Shown here: positions 25,108 through 32,686 of the stretch, piece after piece
Layout: every line of letters starts with the position of its first letter
How positions within the stretch are numbered: the stretch's first letter is position 1
Source: a virus
Length of the DNA stretch: 64,000 nt
Reading direction: 5' to 3' (one strand)
Virus record (IMG/VR): IMGVR_UViG_3300045974_000132
Coordinates: 124,001-188,000 of that record
Translations under genes and position numbers: made by a program
The notes under the pieces: generated by a model
Database searches by the model: none
What the model was told of the DNA's origin: nothing
What the model saw: the letters and a program-made list of their open reading frames with translations, nothing else

Positions 25108-25353
25108 TTAGTACAACCCGTCTTCTATCTGTTTCTCAATTGCTATCGCGGCATTCTTATTTACCTGCCGTCGCAAAAACCTGACTTCTTCAATCCAGCC
25201 GTCACTACTGTTATCACGACGATAGTTTTTATACGCGTCTTCCAGTTCGTGATACTTAGCTTTCCAGTAGGTTGCCCGAATCGTATTAACTCCAAACAGG
25301 GCAAGCACTATAAGGAAGACCAAAGAAAGCATGTCAGGTTCTATTACTAGCAT
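25108..25353 (-). CDS. Small membrane protein with coiled coil, 81 aa
   Basis: N-terminal membrane helix (MLSLVFLIVLALFGVNTI) followed by a charged helix of about 55 residues. This topology resembles inner-membrane spanins, but no partner outer-membrane lipoprotein is seen next to it. GGAG ribosome site; own terminator downstream. Confidence 0.6.
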   Translation of the reverse strand: MLVIEPDMLSLVFLIVLALFGVNTIRATYWKAKYHELEDAYKNYRRDNSSDGWIEEVRFLRRQVNKNAAIAIEKQIEDGLY

Positions 25354-25371
25354 TTAAATCTCCAGATAAGG

Positions 25372-26319
25372 TTAGTCAGTGTATTTCCAATAGTACGGCA
25401 GCCAAGAACGATCCCTAGTGTATAGGTTTAAACGAGAACTATCTTCAAGCACCAGCTTTGGATACTTGTAGTCATTCTTGATGTTGGCGACAAAGTCATC
25501 ATCGACTTCTCGTATAAAAGTACCGAGGTGCTGCTCACCTTCTAGGGTATCAAAGCGTACTTCCAACTTACGACCTTCGTCTGGATAACGATCACTACTC
25601 CAATTCCACTCAGGGATGTCTGCTAATGATATGCGGACATACACTTGAGCACCTGGTTGCAACCAAGAAGCTTTCGATGCAGGTGCTGTCTTGCTAATAT
25701 CCATTGAGAAGAAAGCACTCGGCGTTGAATCCGAGAAGCACTTATTCTCACTATCTGGGCGTGAAGAATATACTGCACCCATTTCAACACGAACAGAGCT
25801 ACCGACATCCTTGATAGCATTGATGTTCATCTTGCAACGAAGGGTACCAATGTCCATGCTATCTTTTAGTGAGCCTTTCTCATGGAAGGGCCCAACCATT
25901 CCTTTATCTTTCAGGTCATCTATGATCTTTGTGACAACCTTACTAGTTTCTGCTTCCTGCTCTTGGTCTTTCCTATATTGGCGTTTCGCTTCATCCAAGT
26001 TAGATTCGCAGTTATAGCACCACAGTTTGTTCAGACAGCTTATTACACCTTTAGTGCAGGGCTTACCGCAGTTTGAACATAAAGGGAAAGCTAAAGGTTT
26101 ACTGCTAACGGCGGCCCGGAACTCGTCTAAAGACCATTGCTTTTGCCATTTAAGCAAAAGCTTGGCTACTTGAATACCTAAGTCATATTCGTCTTGAGAC
26201 TCAAGGCTTTCCAATTCAAGGTTTTCATATATAATTCTGGCAGTATGCACATCAGAACTGCCGTAGCCTTTAATAGTACCATGAACAACTTGAATCAAGG
26301 GATTGAAAATAGATTCCAT
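25372..26319 (-). CDS. Hypothetical protein with zinc-finger pairs, 315 aa
   Basis: Start ATG 26319 follows AGGAG by 8 nt; an in-frame TTG at 26436 would add 39 residues with another CDSC pair but has no ribosome site. CSNCGKPC and CYNCESN form a four-Cys zinc site near residue 90. The C-terminal half contains beta-rich segments with several Trp (WNWSSDRYPDE, WLPYYWKY). Function unknown. Confidence 0.65.
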   Translation of the reverse strand: MESIFNPLIQVVHGTIKGYGSSDVHTARIIYENLELESLESQDEYDLGIQVAKLLLKWQKQWSLDEFRAAVSSKPLAFPLCSNCGKPCTKGVISCLNKLWCYNCESNLDEAKRQYRKDQEQEAETSKVVTKIIDDLKDKGMVGPFHEKGSLKDSMDIGTLRCKMNINAIKDVGSSVRVEMGAVYSSRPDSENKCFSDSTPSAFFSMDISKTAPASKASWLQPGAQVYVRISLADIPEWNWSSDRYPDEGRKLEVRFDTLEGEQHLGTFIREVDDDFVANIKNDYKYPKLVLEDSSRLNLYTRDRSWLPYYWKYTD

Positions 26320-26437
26320 TTTTACTACTCCTATGTCGATTAAAAGGCATAGGCTTTTGTGTTTCAGTGTTACGGCCTTGCAACTGTCGCAAAGTACAAC
26401 AGTTTGAGCGACTTCCTTGCTCAAGAAGTCCGACAAA

Positions 26438-26728
26438 CTATTTTATATAGAACAGCTTACCGAAGTTGGCAATGTTCAAAGCTTTAAGAACGTCGCCTTT
26501 AGCATTAATCAACCTGATATTAACTCCAGGGAATCGGTCACGCGCTATTAAGATCATTCCTAAAGCGGAACTATCTAAATAGGTACATTCTGTTAGGTCT
26601 AAGTCTAAGGTAGTGCAACCAATTAATTTTAAAAGATTGGTTCTAAAATCATTATGGCAATTAAAGGTAAATCTACCTTCAGTGTATAAGGTAGCTGATC
26701 TACCCTCAAAACGAGTACGAAATTGCAT
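26438..26728 (-). CDS. STAS-domain protein (anti-sigma-antagonist-like)
   Basis: 96 aa, a single STAS domain: beta strands then LDLDLTECTYLDSSALGMIL, the signature around the phosphorylatable Ser (DSSALG), and LINAKGDVLKALNIANFGKL. In bacteria such proteins bind anti-sigma factors or regulate signalling. No cognate kinase/phosphatase is seen nearby. A hairpin covers its start codon and holds a promoter-like motif (26725-26772), so it should be expressed late. Together with GGDEF-EAL and HDOD genes it adds to a host-signalling toolkit. Confidence 0.88.
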   Translation of the reverse strand: MQFRTRFEGRSATLYTEGRFTFNCHNDFRTNLLKLIGCTTLDLDLTECTYLDSSALGMILIARDRFPGVNIRLINAKGDVLKALNIANFGKLFYIK

Positions 26729-26772
26729 GATACTTCCCCTTTATTGTTCTTAAGGCTAAATTAGTATCATGC
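26725..26772 (-). promoter_or_regulatory. Start-codon-masking hairpin with promoter-like motif
   Basis: Minus-strand GCATGATAC (26764-26772) pairs with GTATCATGC (26725-26733), which contains the ATG of the STAS gene. The motif TACTAATTTA (26757-26766) begins at the end of the 5' arm. RNA started at the motif loses the 5' arm, freeing GGGGAAG and the ATG. Confidence 0.7.
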
Positions 26773-26793
26773 AAATGTCGCGGTCTTGTACGT

Positions 26794-27186
26794 TTAGGAA
26801 GCTACATGGATTACCAGGTAGTTAATCACATCCTGGCAGGTCTTCCAACCCATTGCTGTGTCATCGTCAACTTCAATATCGAAAGTCTCTTCAATGTCCA
26901 TCAGCATTTCAATCTGATCTAAAGAGTCGGCACCTAGTGAATCAAAGGTCGCATCCAGCTTTAAGTCAGTAGTGCCCATCCATTCCTTTGCACAACGTTT
27001 GAGTTCAGTAAAGAGGCGCTCCTTCTTTATTTCAAACTCTTCAATACCTACGGGTGCAACAGAAGGGTCTTCAGCAACTTCGTATTTGGGTTTTTGTTCT
27101 TCTTTCTTGCCCCAAATACGTTCATAGCCCTCGCGGGAGGCATCATTAGCAGCTTTGGAATGTATTGTCATTTCTGGTTGTACCAT
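26794..27186 (-). CDS. Acyl carrier protein with N-terminal extension
   Basis: 130 aa. The last 75 residues are an ACP four-helix bundle: FDSLGADSLDQIEMLMDIEE carries the Ser that takes phosphopantetheine, followed by FDIEVDDDTAMGWKTCQDVI. The N-terminal 55 residues are charged and not part of the ACP fold. The start is either ATG 27186 or ATG 27171, which overlaps the upstream stop. A second phage ACP is at 46224-46496. ACP needs a host transferase for activation; substrate unknown. Confidence 0.88.
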   Translation of the reverse strand: MVQPEMTIHSKAANDASREGYERIWGKKEEQKPKYEVAEDPSVAPVGIEEFEIKKERLFTELKRCAKEWMGTTDLKLDATFDSLGADSLDQIEMLMDIEETFDIEVDDDTAMGWKTCQDVINYLVIHVAS

Positions 27187-27392
27187 TTAGAACGAAGTAA
27201 AACGGCTGCATTGAAATTGCTAAGGCAGTTGGCCATGTAGTCAGCAAGAATGAAGTCAGGAGTATTGCTACCGTTCTCTTTAGAGTAACGGTTTATCAAA
27301 CTTTGAAGTTCCTTTTCAAAGCCGGGTCTTTCATCTTGCGTTACAAGTTGGAGATCAAGATTTTCATCATTTGCGTCAGCAGGTACACTCAT
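27168..27392 (-). CDS. Hypothetical protein, 74 aa
   Basis: Acidic helical protein (AAGGAG ribosome site) ahead of the ACP gene, overlapping it by up to 19 nt. Segment DFILADYMANCLSNFNAAVL resembles the C-terminal helix of many small phage proteins of unknown role. No family recognised. Confidence 0.65.
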   Translation of the reverse strand: MSVPADANDENLDLQLVTQDERPGFEKELQSLINRYSKENGSNTPDFILADYMANCLSNFNAAVLLRSKWYNQK

Positions 27393-27403
27393 GTAATACT
27401 CCT

Positions 27404-27856
27404 TTATTTCCTACCTATTAAAGTAAGATCCATATCGTCAGAGAGGTATTGGTAGGCACTTTTGTGAGCAACTACTGCAACCCGCTTGCGCTTCTTAGAA
27501 ATCTCTATCTGGGCAATCCGTTCGCGCTCTTCCATTTCAGCAGACATACGCTTTGCTACACGCAGTTCCGTCCTAGTGAAGCCTACGTCCATTGTAATGA
27601 GACTTTTAATCTCACGAGTTTCACGGACATAATGTTTTAGATTCAAAACACACCCGGGAGAGGGCTTTGCGGATTCATTAGATTTAGATGCAGAGACTCT
27701 ACCTGTTACGGTGCCTTCAATTGAGAAGCCACCTACTAAAGACTTCAACCTCAAAGCGTTTGCTTTCAACCGTTCTGCTTCGCGTTCAGCGTATGCTTGG
27801 TTTTCAATTCGTTGTCTATCAGCCCGCAACTGGCGTTTCGATTTGATTTTCGACAT
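27404..27856 (-). CDS. Hypothetical charged helical protein, 150 aa
   Basis: Start ATG 27856 chosen inside the end of the upstream gene; longer alternatives lack support. The N-terminal 55 residues are Arg/Lys/Glu-rich (SKIKSKRQLRADRQRIENQ), probably coiled coil, and a second basic helix lies near the C-terminus. Function unknown. Confidence 0.55.
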   Translation of the reverse strand: MSKIKSKRQLRADRQRIENQAYAEREAERLKANALRLKSLVGGFSIEGTVTGRVSASKSNESAKPSPGCVLNLKHYVRETREIKSLITMDVGFTRTELRVAKRMSAEMEERERIAQIEISKKRKRVAVVAHKSAYQYLSDDMDLTLIGRK

Positions 27857-28079
27857 CAGAGCAATGTACCTGTAGAATACCATCTGACATAAAAGGAAGT
27901 GAGTCAGCCTTAAACATATATCGGCCGTCTGTTGTTGTATATAGCGCCTCATTATCGTACAGCTTAAATACATCCCCGATATGGATTGCTTCAAACGAAC
28001 AGGGAAACCATTTATCCCCTATTAGCTTTTTAACGCGACGACCACTACTTGTTTTTACGGCTTTCTCACTTGTAAACAT
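27819..28079 (-). CDS. Hypothetical protein, 86 aa
   Basis: Beta-rich small protein: basic start, then FPCSFEAIHIGDVFKLYDNE and TTDGRYMFKADSLPF, a pattern seen in many phage early-region small proteins. Overlaps the next gene by 38 nt. No family name can be given. Confidence 0.6.
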   Translation of the reverse strand: MFTSEKAVKTSSGRRVKKLIGDKWFPCSFEAIHIGDVFKLYDNEALYTTTDGRYMFKADSLPFMSDGILQVHCSDVENQIETPVAG

Positions 28080-28090
28080 GTTGCTGTCCT

Positions 28091-28492
28091 TTAGACTACA
28101 AAACCGTTTTCAAATACAGCCTTCAGCTTTTCGCTGATACACTCTTGACCAGGAAGCAGCTTAAACAGGACTGTATGGCCGTTAACAAAGTATTGTGCTG
28201 CACGAAAACGACCCTCAATCTTGTCAAAGCGTTCATTGTCATGACACCAAGCGATGGACACTTCAAGCATTCGAGCATAGGGCTTCTCCGGCATTTGCCA
28301 GCAGACAACAGCCCCACCGAATTGATACGGTTGCTCCGAGTCTTCATCAAAATTTCGGATGTACGTGAATTCAAGGGCATGATCTGCAACCATTGTCTTC
28401 AGTTCATCATGGCGTTGCTTGCGCTCACGCCGAGCTTGTTCCTTTTTGGCAATCTTTTCAGTCAAAACAGCATTATCCAGCATCAAAGACAT
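28091..28492 (-). CDS. Hypothetical protein, 133 aa
   Basis: N-terminal charged helix (EKIAKKEQARRERKQRHDEL) followed by a beta-rich domain with the segment GGAVVCWQMPEKPYARMLEV. AAGGAG ribosome site. Function unknown. Confidence 0.65.
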   Translation of the reverse strand: MSLMLDNAVLTEKIAKKEQARRERKQRHDELKTMVADHALEFTYIRNFDEDSEQPYQFGGAVVCWQMPEKPYARMLEVSIAWCHDNERFDKIEGRFRAAQYFVNGHTVLFKLLPGQECISEKLKAVFENGFVV

Positions 28493-28522
28493 GTGATACT
28501 CCTTGGTTGATCGTCGTTTGTG

Positions 28523-28774
28523 TTATTTAGTTTTTACAGTTTCTTCATCAAGCATCCCCAACCAGCGTAGCGTTTTCAGATGCTGATTCCATAGAGCGGC
28601 CATCGGAGGGTTAACATACGTTCCCCGCATGTGATGCTGTGTCAAGTTACGACCACTCTGCATTTCTTCAAAAGCAATTCGTGCAGTTGCAATTGTTATC
28701 TTCGTAGGAAGAGTACGAAGGGAATTGTCATTGTGACAAACTGGACAACTACCTTGTATAGATGAATAGGTCAT
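28523..28774 (-). CDS. Hypothetical protein, 83 aa
   Basis: Begins MTYSSIQGSCPVCHNDNS with a CPVC pair, then a helical segment with two His. Start overlaps the upstream gene by 26 nt; an alternative ATG lies 21 nt earlier. Could be a DNA-binding adaptor but no motif is decisive. Confidence 0.55.
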   Translation of the reverse strand: MTYSSIQGSCPVCHNDNSLRTLPTKITIATARIAFEEMQSGRNLTQHHMRGTYVNPPMAALWNQHLKTLRWLGMLDEETVKTK

Positions 28775-29003
28775 CCTCCTCCTCGTCATCATCAATATCA
28801 GGGAGCTCGATCTTGCTGTAAGGGCCGCAGTTGCTCTCGTACATCACCCCATTGATTTCTACCTTCAAACCCATTTCAACAAGCAAGTCCCGCAATAGCG
28901 TATTGATAGTACCGTCGGGCTTACGAAGCTTCTCCATGTAATTAGGATATAGCTCCTGAGCTTGGTCTATTATAATAATATTACCTTGAACTGAAATACG
29001 CAT
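28749..29003 (-). CDS. Hypothetical protein with acidic tail, 84 aa
   Basis: ATG 29003 follows AAGGAG. Mixed domain then an acidic C-terminal tail (DIDDDEEEDDLF). Function unknown. Confidence 0.6.
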   Translation of the reverse strand: MRISVQGNIIIIDQAQELYPNYMEKLRKPDGTINTLLRDLLVEMGLKVEINGVMYESNCGPYSKIELPDIDDDEEEDDLFIYTR

Positions 29004-29015
29004 AATCAAAGCTCC

Positions 29016-29282
29016 TTATAGACTGGCACACTCATTGAGCATTGTATTAAAGCCTAGCTCTGTTATGTGCCATAACTTAGGTCTTACCTTACCTTTAGCA
29101 GGGCCACGTATATGATAGCAGAAACCTTTACATTCAAGTTGCTGCAACATACTACCTATCACATGAGCAGGTGTAAAAACAGAAGCGTGTCTAAACCCAG
29201 ATACAACACCAGGCACAAGCTTGTTAGCTAGGTTTGGGCCCTCTGCTAAATTCGAGAGTAGCTTAATTTGCTTTGGTGTCAT
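29016..29282 (-). CDS. Possible winged-helix protein, 88 aa
   Basis: MTPKQIKLLSNLAEGPNLAN, FTPAHVIGSMLQQLECKGF and WHITELGFNTML together look like a MarR/PadR-type winged helix (helix-turn-helix, wing, then TELG). Start overlaps the upstream gene by 20 nt. It may be a small transcriptional regulator. Confidence 0.55.
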   Translation of the reverse strand: MTPKQIKLLSNLAEGPNLANKLVPGVVSGFRHASVFTPAHVIGSMLQQLECKGFCYHIRGPAKGKVRPKLWHITELGFNTMLNECASL

Positions 29283-29529
29283 TAGGAGGAACCTCACCAC
29301 ATACAACTATACCATCAACGATAACAGTAAGCTTGATTGTGCCGTATTCGCTGGCTAGAAGTTCATCCTTACCATCCCAGCGATTCCAAAGTTCCCAGCC
29401 ACCCATACGAGTGCAAGTAAGCATAAGGCCATAACTAACATCGAACAGTCGATAGCGATTACCGCCAAACTCCACTTCCACATCATGGTAGCTGCGTACT
29501 TGAGGAATAACTTTAGGGACATCCGACAT
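29263..29529 (-). CDS. Hypothetical protein, 88 aa
   Basis: ATG 29529 with GGAG upstream. Beta-rich with GGNRYRLFDVSYGLMLTC and three Trp in GGWELWNRWDG. No family recognised. First gene downstream of the tRNA-Leu(TAG). Confidence 0.6.
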   Translation of the reverse strand: MSDVPKVIPQVRSYHDVEVEFGGNRYRLFDVSYGLMLTCTRMGGWELWNRWDGKDELLASEYGTIKLTVIVDGIVVCGEVPPNDTKAN

Positions 29530-29550
29530 GCTAGTCTCCGAACGTGACAA

Positions 29551-29568
29551 TAGGCGCTTCGGCGCCTA
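29551..29568. other. Stable 7-bp hairpin downstream of tRNA-Leu
   Basis: TAGGCGC/GCGCCTA with a 4-nt loop (UUCG on plus, CGAA on minus) lies 25 nt past the tRNA 3' end. There is no U tract on the minus strand; likely a processing or termination aid. Confidence 0.45.
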
Positions 29569-29592
29569 CTAAGTTTTAAATACTTCAGTAAT

Positions 29593-29677
29593 TGGTGCCC
29601 AGGAAGGGACTCGAACCCTTACACCTTTCGATACCAGAACCTAAATCTGGCGCTTCTACCAATTTAGCCACCTGGGC
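29593..29677 (-). tRNA. tRNA-Leu(TAG)
   Basis: Full cloverleaf: acceptor GCCCAGG/CCTGGGC, 3-bp D stem, anticodon stem CCAGA/TCTGG with loop TTTAGGT (anticodon TAG), a long variable arm, T arm AAGGG/CCCTT, A73 and encoded CCA. The long variable arm and A73 fit leucine. Confidence 0.93.
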
Positions 29678-29688
29678 ATTGATGCTGA

Positions 29689-29853
29689 TGTTGGGCGCTA
29701 CTCCAACTCCGGTACTCCACGTCAGTTACAGTGTCCTTCGGGTGTTCGACGCTTCGCCAACACATACGTGCCGCTACTGGTGGTCTACAATGTGCCCTTC
29801 GCTGCTTACTGCTCCGGCCTTGTTCTCTGACAGGTCTGCTTTCCCTGTAGATC
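29689..29853 (-). ncRNA. Two small stem-closed RNA elements upstream of tRNA-Leu
   Basis: The 190-nt gap upstream of tRNA-Leu has no gene. Two elements stand out: 29689-29762 closed by TGTTG-GCG/CGC-CAACA (one bulge) and 29782-29853 closed by an 8-bp stem (GGTCTACA/TGTAGATC). They sit beside the tRNA like the more convincing elements at 34 and 37 kb. Strand is inferred from the tRNA. Confidence 0.35.
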
Positions 29854-29865
29854 AGCTAAACTATT

Positions 29866-30120
29866 TTACTTTCCAAACAAACGATCATGCAGCTTTATAG
29901 AGATATACATACCTATAGCAGCACCCGTGCCACAGTAGGGTATCAGTACCCATCCGTCTCGCACAATCAAACCTACTAGCCAAACATCAGCACAAGCCAT
30001 AAAGTAGGATGTAATAACAATAGAAGCCATCTTGTTTGCTATTACGTTTTTGTGCTGAAAGCCTTTGAGGAAGACAGAAGCAAATGTCGCCAATGCTGCC
30101 AGCAAATAACTTGTACTCAT
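29866..30120 (-). CDS. Small multi-pass membrane protein, 84 aa
   Basis: ATG 30120 overlaps the upstream stop (ATGA). About three hydrophobic segments (YLLAALATFASVFL, ASIVITSYFMACADVWLVGL, IPYCGTGAAIGMYISI). Similar small membrane proteins are common in phages and uncharacterised. Confidence 0.65.
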   Translation of the reverse strand: MSTSYLLAALATFASVFLKGFQHKNVIANKMASIVITSYFMACADVWLVGLIVRDGWVLIPYCGTGAAIGMYISIKLHDRLFGK

Positions 30121-30383
30121 ATTAAACACAGATGATCGTAAGATTGCCGACGATCATACTTTCGGAATTCTAAATTGAAGCCGTCTGTTACAGGAGTAGG
30201 TGTTTTAGGGTACTCGGCATCCGGTGACAAAATCCGTCGCATTAAACCAGGCATGTTCATATGCACCTTCATACACTCTGCAAATATATCAACAGCTGGG
30301 TACTTTTTGTACAGACGATCAACGAAAGCACGATAGCTTTTACTTTTGTACCGTTTCTTGTTCCGGGTCTTGTGCGTTTTCAT
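30117..30383 (-). CDS. Hypothetical basic protein, 88 aa
   Basis: Starts at ATG 30383; a longer frame exists upstream but lacks a ribosome site. N-terminus is strongly basic (MKTHKTRNKKRYKSKSYR). Translationally coupled to the membrane protein gene downstream. Confidence 0.6.
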   Translation of the reverse strand: MKTHKTRNKKRYKSKSYRAFVDRLYKKYPAVDIFAECMKVHMNMPGLMRRILSPDAEYPKTPTPVTDGFNLEFRKYDRRQSYDHLCLI

Positions 30384-30395
30384 TATATTCTCATT

Positions 30396-30534
30396 AGTGA
30401 AAGGGATACACGATTCCCCTAAGTCCCTGCTTTCCATCGTGCTACCTCGCAGCGATACCGAGGAGGTTATGCAGGGTGCTTTGCGTTTAGGATTTAACCC
30501 TACTTCCACCGACTTATCTGAGCAGAATTTCACT
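30396..30534 (-). ncRNA. Possible stem-closed RNA in a 210-nt non-coding gap
   Basis: The stretch 30384-30593 has no plausible gene. AGTGAAA (30396-30402) and TTTCACT (30528-30534) could close a structure of 139 nt. The stem is short, so this is weaker than similar elements elsewhere. Confidence 0.25.
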
Positions 30535-30593
30535 GCATTGTTTCAGCGTTACGGTGCGATGTGGCGTCTACGGCCCTAAACTTATTGCATTGG

Positions 30594-30974
30594 TCAATCA
30601 ATGATCTGCCAAATCTTACCTTGTGCACGGATTTCAGATACCGTGTCCAGCGAGACTGTACGATATTGAGCCAACTTAATATCGAACACTGTCAAGTACG
30701 GACGTTCGTCTTTCTCAACATTGTTTTGACCGCCCTTTAAGAAAGCCTTGACTCCAAGGCGACCTGTGAGGGTGCGCTTCTCTCCACTAAGCTTGATATA
30801 GTCCACAGAAACGAACAAGCCGTTCTGACGAACAATGAAAGTGCGAAGATTGACACGATTAAGCTGTTTGACCTCTTTCGGCATCTTCTTGGAAGCTTTA
30901 GGCTTGTGGCTGTTAGCGACTGAAGTGGACACCGAAAGATTTTGAGCAGTAGTAAAAGCAGATTGAACTTGCAT
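30594..30974 (-). CDS. Hypothetical protein, 126 aa
   Basis: ATG 30974 with GGAG 6 nt upstream. N-terminal Ser/Lys-rich disordered part, then a beta-rich domain (LRTFIVRQNGLFVSVDYIKL, RTLTGRLGVKAFLKGGQN). Could be a structural or DNA-associated protein; unknown. Confidence 0.65.
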   Translation of the reverse strand: MQVQSAFTTAQNLSVSTSVANSHKPKASKKMPKEVKQLNRVNLRTFIVRQNGLFVSVDYIKLSGEKRTLTGRLGVKAFLKGGQNNVEKDERPYLTVFDIKLAQYRTVSLDTVSEIRAQGKIWQIID

Positions 30975-31128
30975 GATATTTCTCCGAAAAGTAGTTGCAT
31001 GTGAAAGTAATCGGGACACCCCAACTACTAGCGATCAACCTGCTACAGTTGACCCGCCGTAAGCCTCGTCACACATAACAACCTATCTAGCAAATCTCTA
31101 CTACTGGCTACAAAACTTGTTTACAGTT

Positions 31129-31317
31129 TTACTTAATCATTACATTGCAGGAACAGATTCCTGTATCACCTTTAGGGCCTATTAAACCCTGAGGCCCAGT
31201 AGGACCCGGAGGACCCGGCTGGCTAGGGGGCAGTTTACGAAGTGCTTTCTTCACTGCCTTAGCAACCAATTTCTTGATCTGCTTTTTACTAAAATGAGTG
31301 CATCCGCAGGGAGTCAT
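31129..31317 (-). CDS. Small collagen-like protein, 62 aa
   Basis: N-terminal Cys/His and Lys-rich helix, then five to six Gly-X-Y triplets (GPPGPTGPQGLIGPKGDTG) and a short Cys-containing tail (ICSCNVMIK). Collagen-like triplets occur in phage tail fibres as trimer stalks; here the protein is tiny and stands alone. ACTGTAAA follows its stop codon directly. Confidence 0.75.
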   Translation of the reverse strand: MTPCGCTHFSKKQIKKLVAKAVKKALRKLPPSQPGPPGPTGPQGLIGPKGDTGICSCNVMIK

Positions 31318-31319
31318 GC

Positions 31320-31520
31320 TTACACCTTCTCAGTAACGGAAACTACATTTGCACTCTTCCCAGGGACATGCGTAACAGTTGCCTGGGTATAAGACTTACC
31401 TACCGCTTTGAGTGCAGCGTTCTTGATTGTATCTTTGCTTGAGTCTTCCCGAACGGTAATCTTCTTTACGAATACTCCGTCCAGTGTTACATCAAGACTT
31501 GTATGGCCACCGTCATACAT
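31320..31520 (-). CDS. Hypothetical protein, 66 aa
   Basis: ATG 31520 follows GGGGAG, which is inside the end of the upstream gene. Pattern TLDGVFVKKITVREDSSKDT then ALKAVGKSY suggests a small alpha/beta protein. Function unknown. Confidence 0.6.
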   Translation of the reverse strand: MYDGGHTSLDVTLDGVFVKKITVREDSSKDTIKNAALKAVGKSYTQATVTHVPGKSANVVSVTEKV

Positions 31521-31521
31521 G

Positions 31522-32007
31522 TTAGCTGTACTCCCCTGTTGATTGAGCTTCTGAGGTAAGCTGGTCGAGAACTTCTTTCTGATAGACAACCGGATCAAAA
31601 GCAGCAATACGCTCGCCCAAGACTTTGGAGTATTCAGTCATATGGATACGCTGTTTCACCAAACGGGCACGTTCACCGTCTGTGATAAAAGAAGCGTGGA
31701 ACGTAGGATTGTACTCGATAAAGTTATTGATCGCTTCAACCTTCTTATCGAGTTCGGCTTTCTCGTTAACAACCCGTTGTTGGTGCGGTTCAAGCTTTTG
31801 GGCAGATTGTTCCGCAGCACGTTCTTCTTCAAGCCTAGCGAGTTCCATATTGTTTCCTTGAGGGATTGTATAAACAGCATCGCTACCCTTGAAAGAAGCG
31901 GCAGCTTTCTTCAAAGCTTCAGAAGGTTCAGGCGGGCTATCAATAAGGGCCGAAAGATGGGCAGCAGCTTTCTCAGGGAGATTAACCGATTCACTGTCTT
32001 GACTCAT
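31522..32007 (-). CDS. Hypothetical charged helical protein, 161 aa
   Basis: ATG 32007 follows AAGGGAAG. Long charged helices (MELARLEEERAAEQSAQK; VVNEKAELDKKVEAINNF) predict coiled coil. It overlaps the preceding small gene by 17 nt. Confidence 0.65.
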   Translation of the reverse strand: MSQDSESVNLPEKAAAHLSALIDSPPEPSEALKKAAASFKGSDAVYTIPQGNNMELARLEEERAAEQSAQKLEPHQQRVVNEKAELDKKVEAINNFIEYNPTFHASFITDGERARLVKQRIHMTEYSKVLGERIAAFDPVVYQKEVLDQLTSEAQSTGEYS

Positions 32008-32167
32008 TTTGCTTCCCTTGTGTAAGTAGTTTGTCTTTAGCGTCAAGTTCCTTCATAAGCTTTTCAAGCTGTTGACGCGCTTTAGGATCTTTACTGTGGT
32101 ACAACTCAAAGCATTGACTGCCTGGAGCCAACCAAGAATCTTTGAATTTTACAGCGTTGCGATACAT
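31991..32167 (-). CDS. Small protein, 58 aa
   Basis: ATG 32167 shares one base with the upstream TGA stop. It encodes MYRNAVKFKDSWLAPGSQC followed by a charged helix (KDPKARQQLEKLMKEL). The overlap on both sides supports a real gene in a coupled operon. Confidence 0.6.
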   Translation of the reverse strand: MYRNAVKFKDSWLAPGSQCFELYHSKDPKARQQLEKLMKELDAKDKLLTQGKQNESRQ

Positions 32168-32436
32168 CAGTGAGCTTTCTTAGAAAGGTATTCTTTACAA
32201 ATATGGAGTTTCTTCTTTTTCTTAGACATAAGACGCCAACCCGCTGAAGTATTTACCCAACGCAACTTTTTCTTACCGCAATACTGACATGTTACCTTTT
32301 TTGGTTTGTGAAAGTTTGTAGAGTTTTCACAACCAGGGTAACTTGAATAGAGAGGGCGTTCATCCTGTCCGTCAGCGCTTCTCCCGCACATCAAATCATC
32401 CCAAGCATCTGCTTCATGGTCAAAACAATCACTCAC
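32167..32436 (-). CDS. Zinc-ribbon-like protein with GTG start, 89 aa
   Basis: AGGAGAAC precedes GTG 32436 at ideal spacing. The protein has acidic N-terminus and a CQYCGKKKLRW zinc knuckle with later Cys and a Lys-rich segment (MSKKKKKLHICKEY), so nucleic-acid binding is likely. Confidence 0.65.
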   Translation of the reverse strand: MSDCFDHEADAWDDLMCGRSADGQDERPLYSSYPGCENSTNFHKPKKVTCQYCGKKKLRWVNTSAGWRLMSKKKKKLHICKEYLSKKAH

Positions 32437-32446
32437 AGAAGTTCTC

Positions 32447-32686
32447 CTAACCAGACCCCATTGCAAAGCTACCCACTACACGTAGCTCTTTTGTCTCAAC
32501 AAGCTCTGTGCAGGTTGTACGGGATTTATCGTCCCAGATACCCGGATAGTCACTGCTCGGGAATTGAATATCTGCCCAACCGCAGGCACCACTTTCATTA
32601 CCTGCTTCGACTAGCACCATATGAGTACGGTCATACGGCATTTCGTTGAACTCTTTATCTGTTATCTGCAACAAGAAGAAAGGCAT
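32447..32686 (-). CDS. Hypothetical protein, 79 aa
   Basis: ATG 32686 with GGAG, overlapping the hemerythrin gene by 32 nt. Pattern MPFFLLQITDKEFNEMPYDR suggests a small beta-sheet protein. Its overlap with the hemerythrin gene suggests joint expression. Confidence 0.6.
   Translation of the reverse strand: MPFFLLQITDKEFNEMPYDRTHMVLVEAGNESGACGWADIQFPSSDYPGIWDDKSRTTCTELVETKELRVVGSFAMGSG

Noticed and set aside
30346-30579. Plus-strand 77-residue frame
   Set aside because: No ribosome site, opposite to the local coding direction, and overlaps a minus-strand start region.
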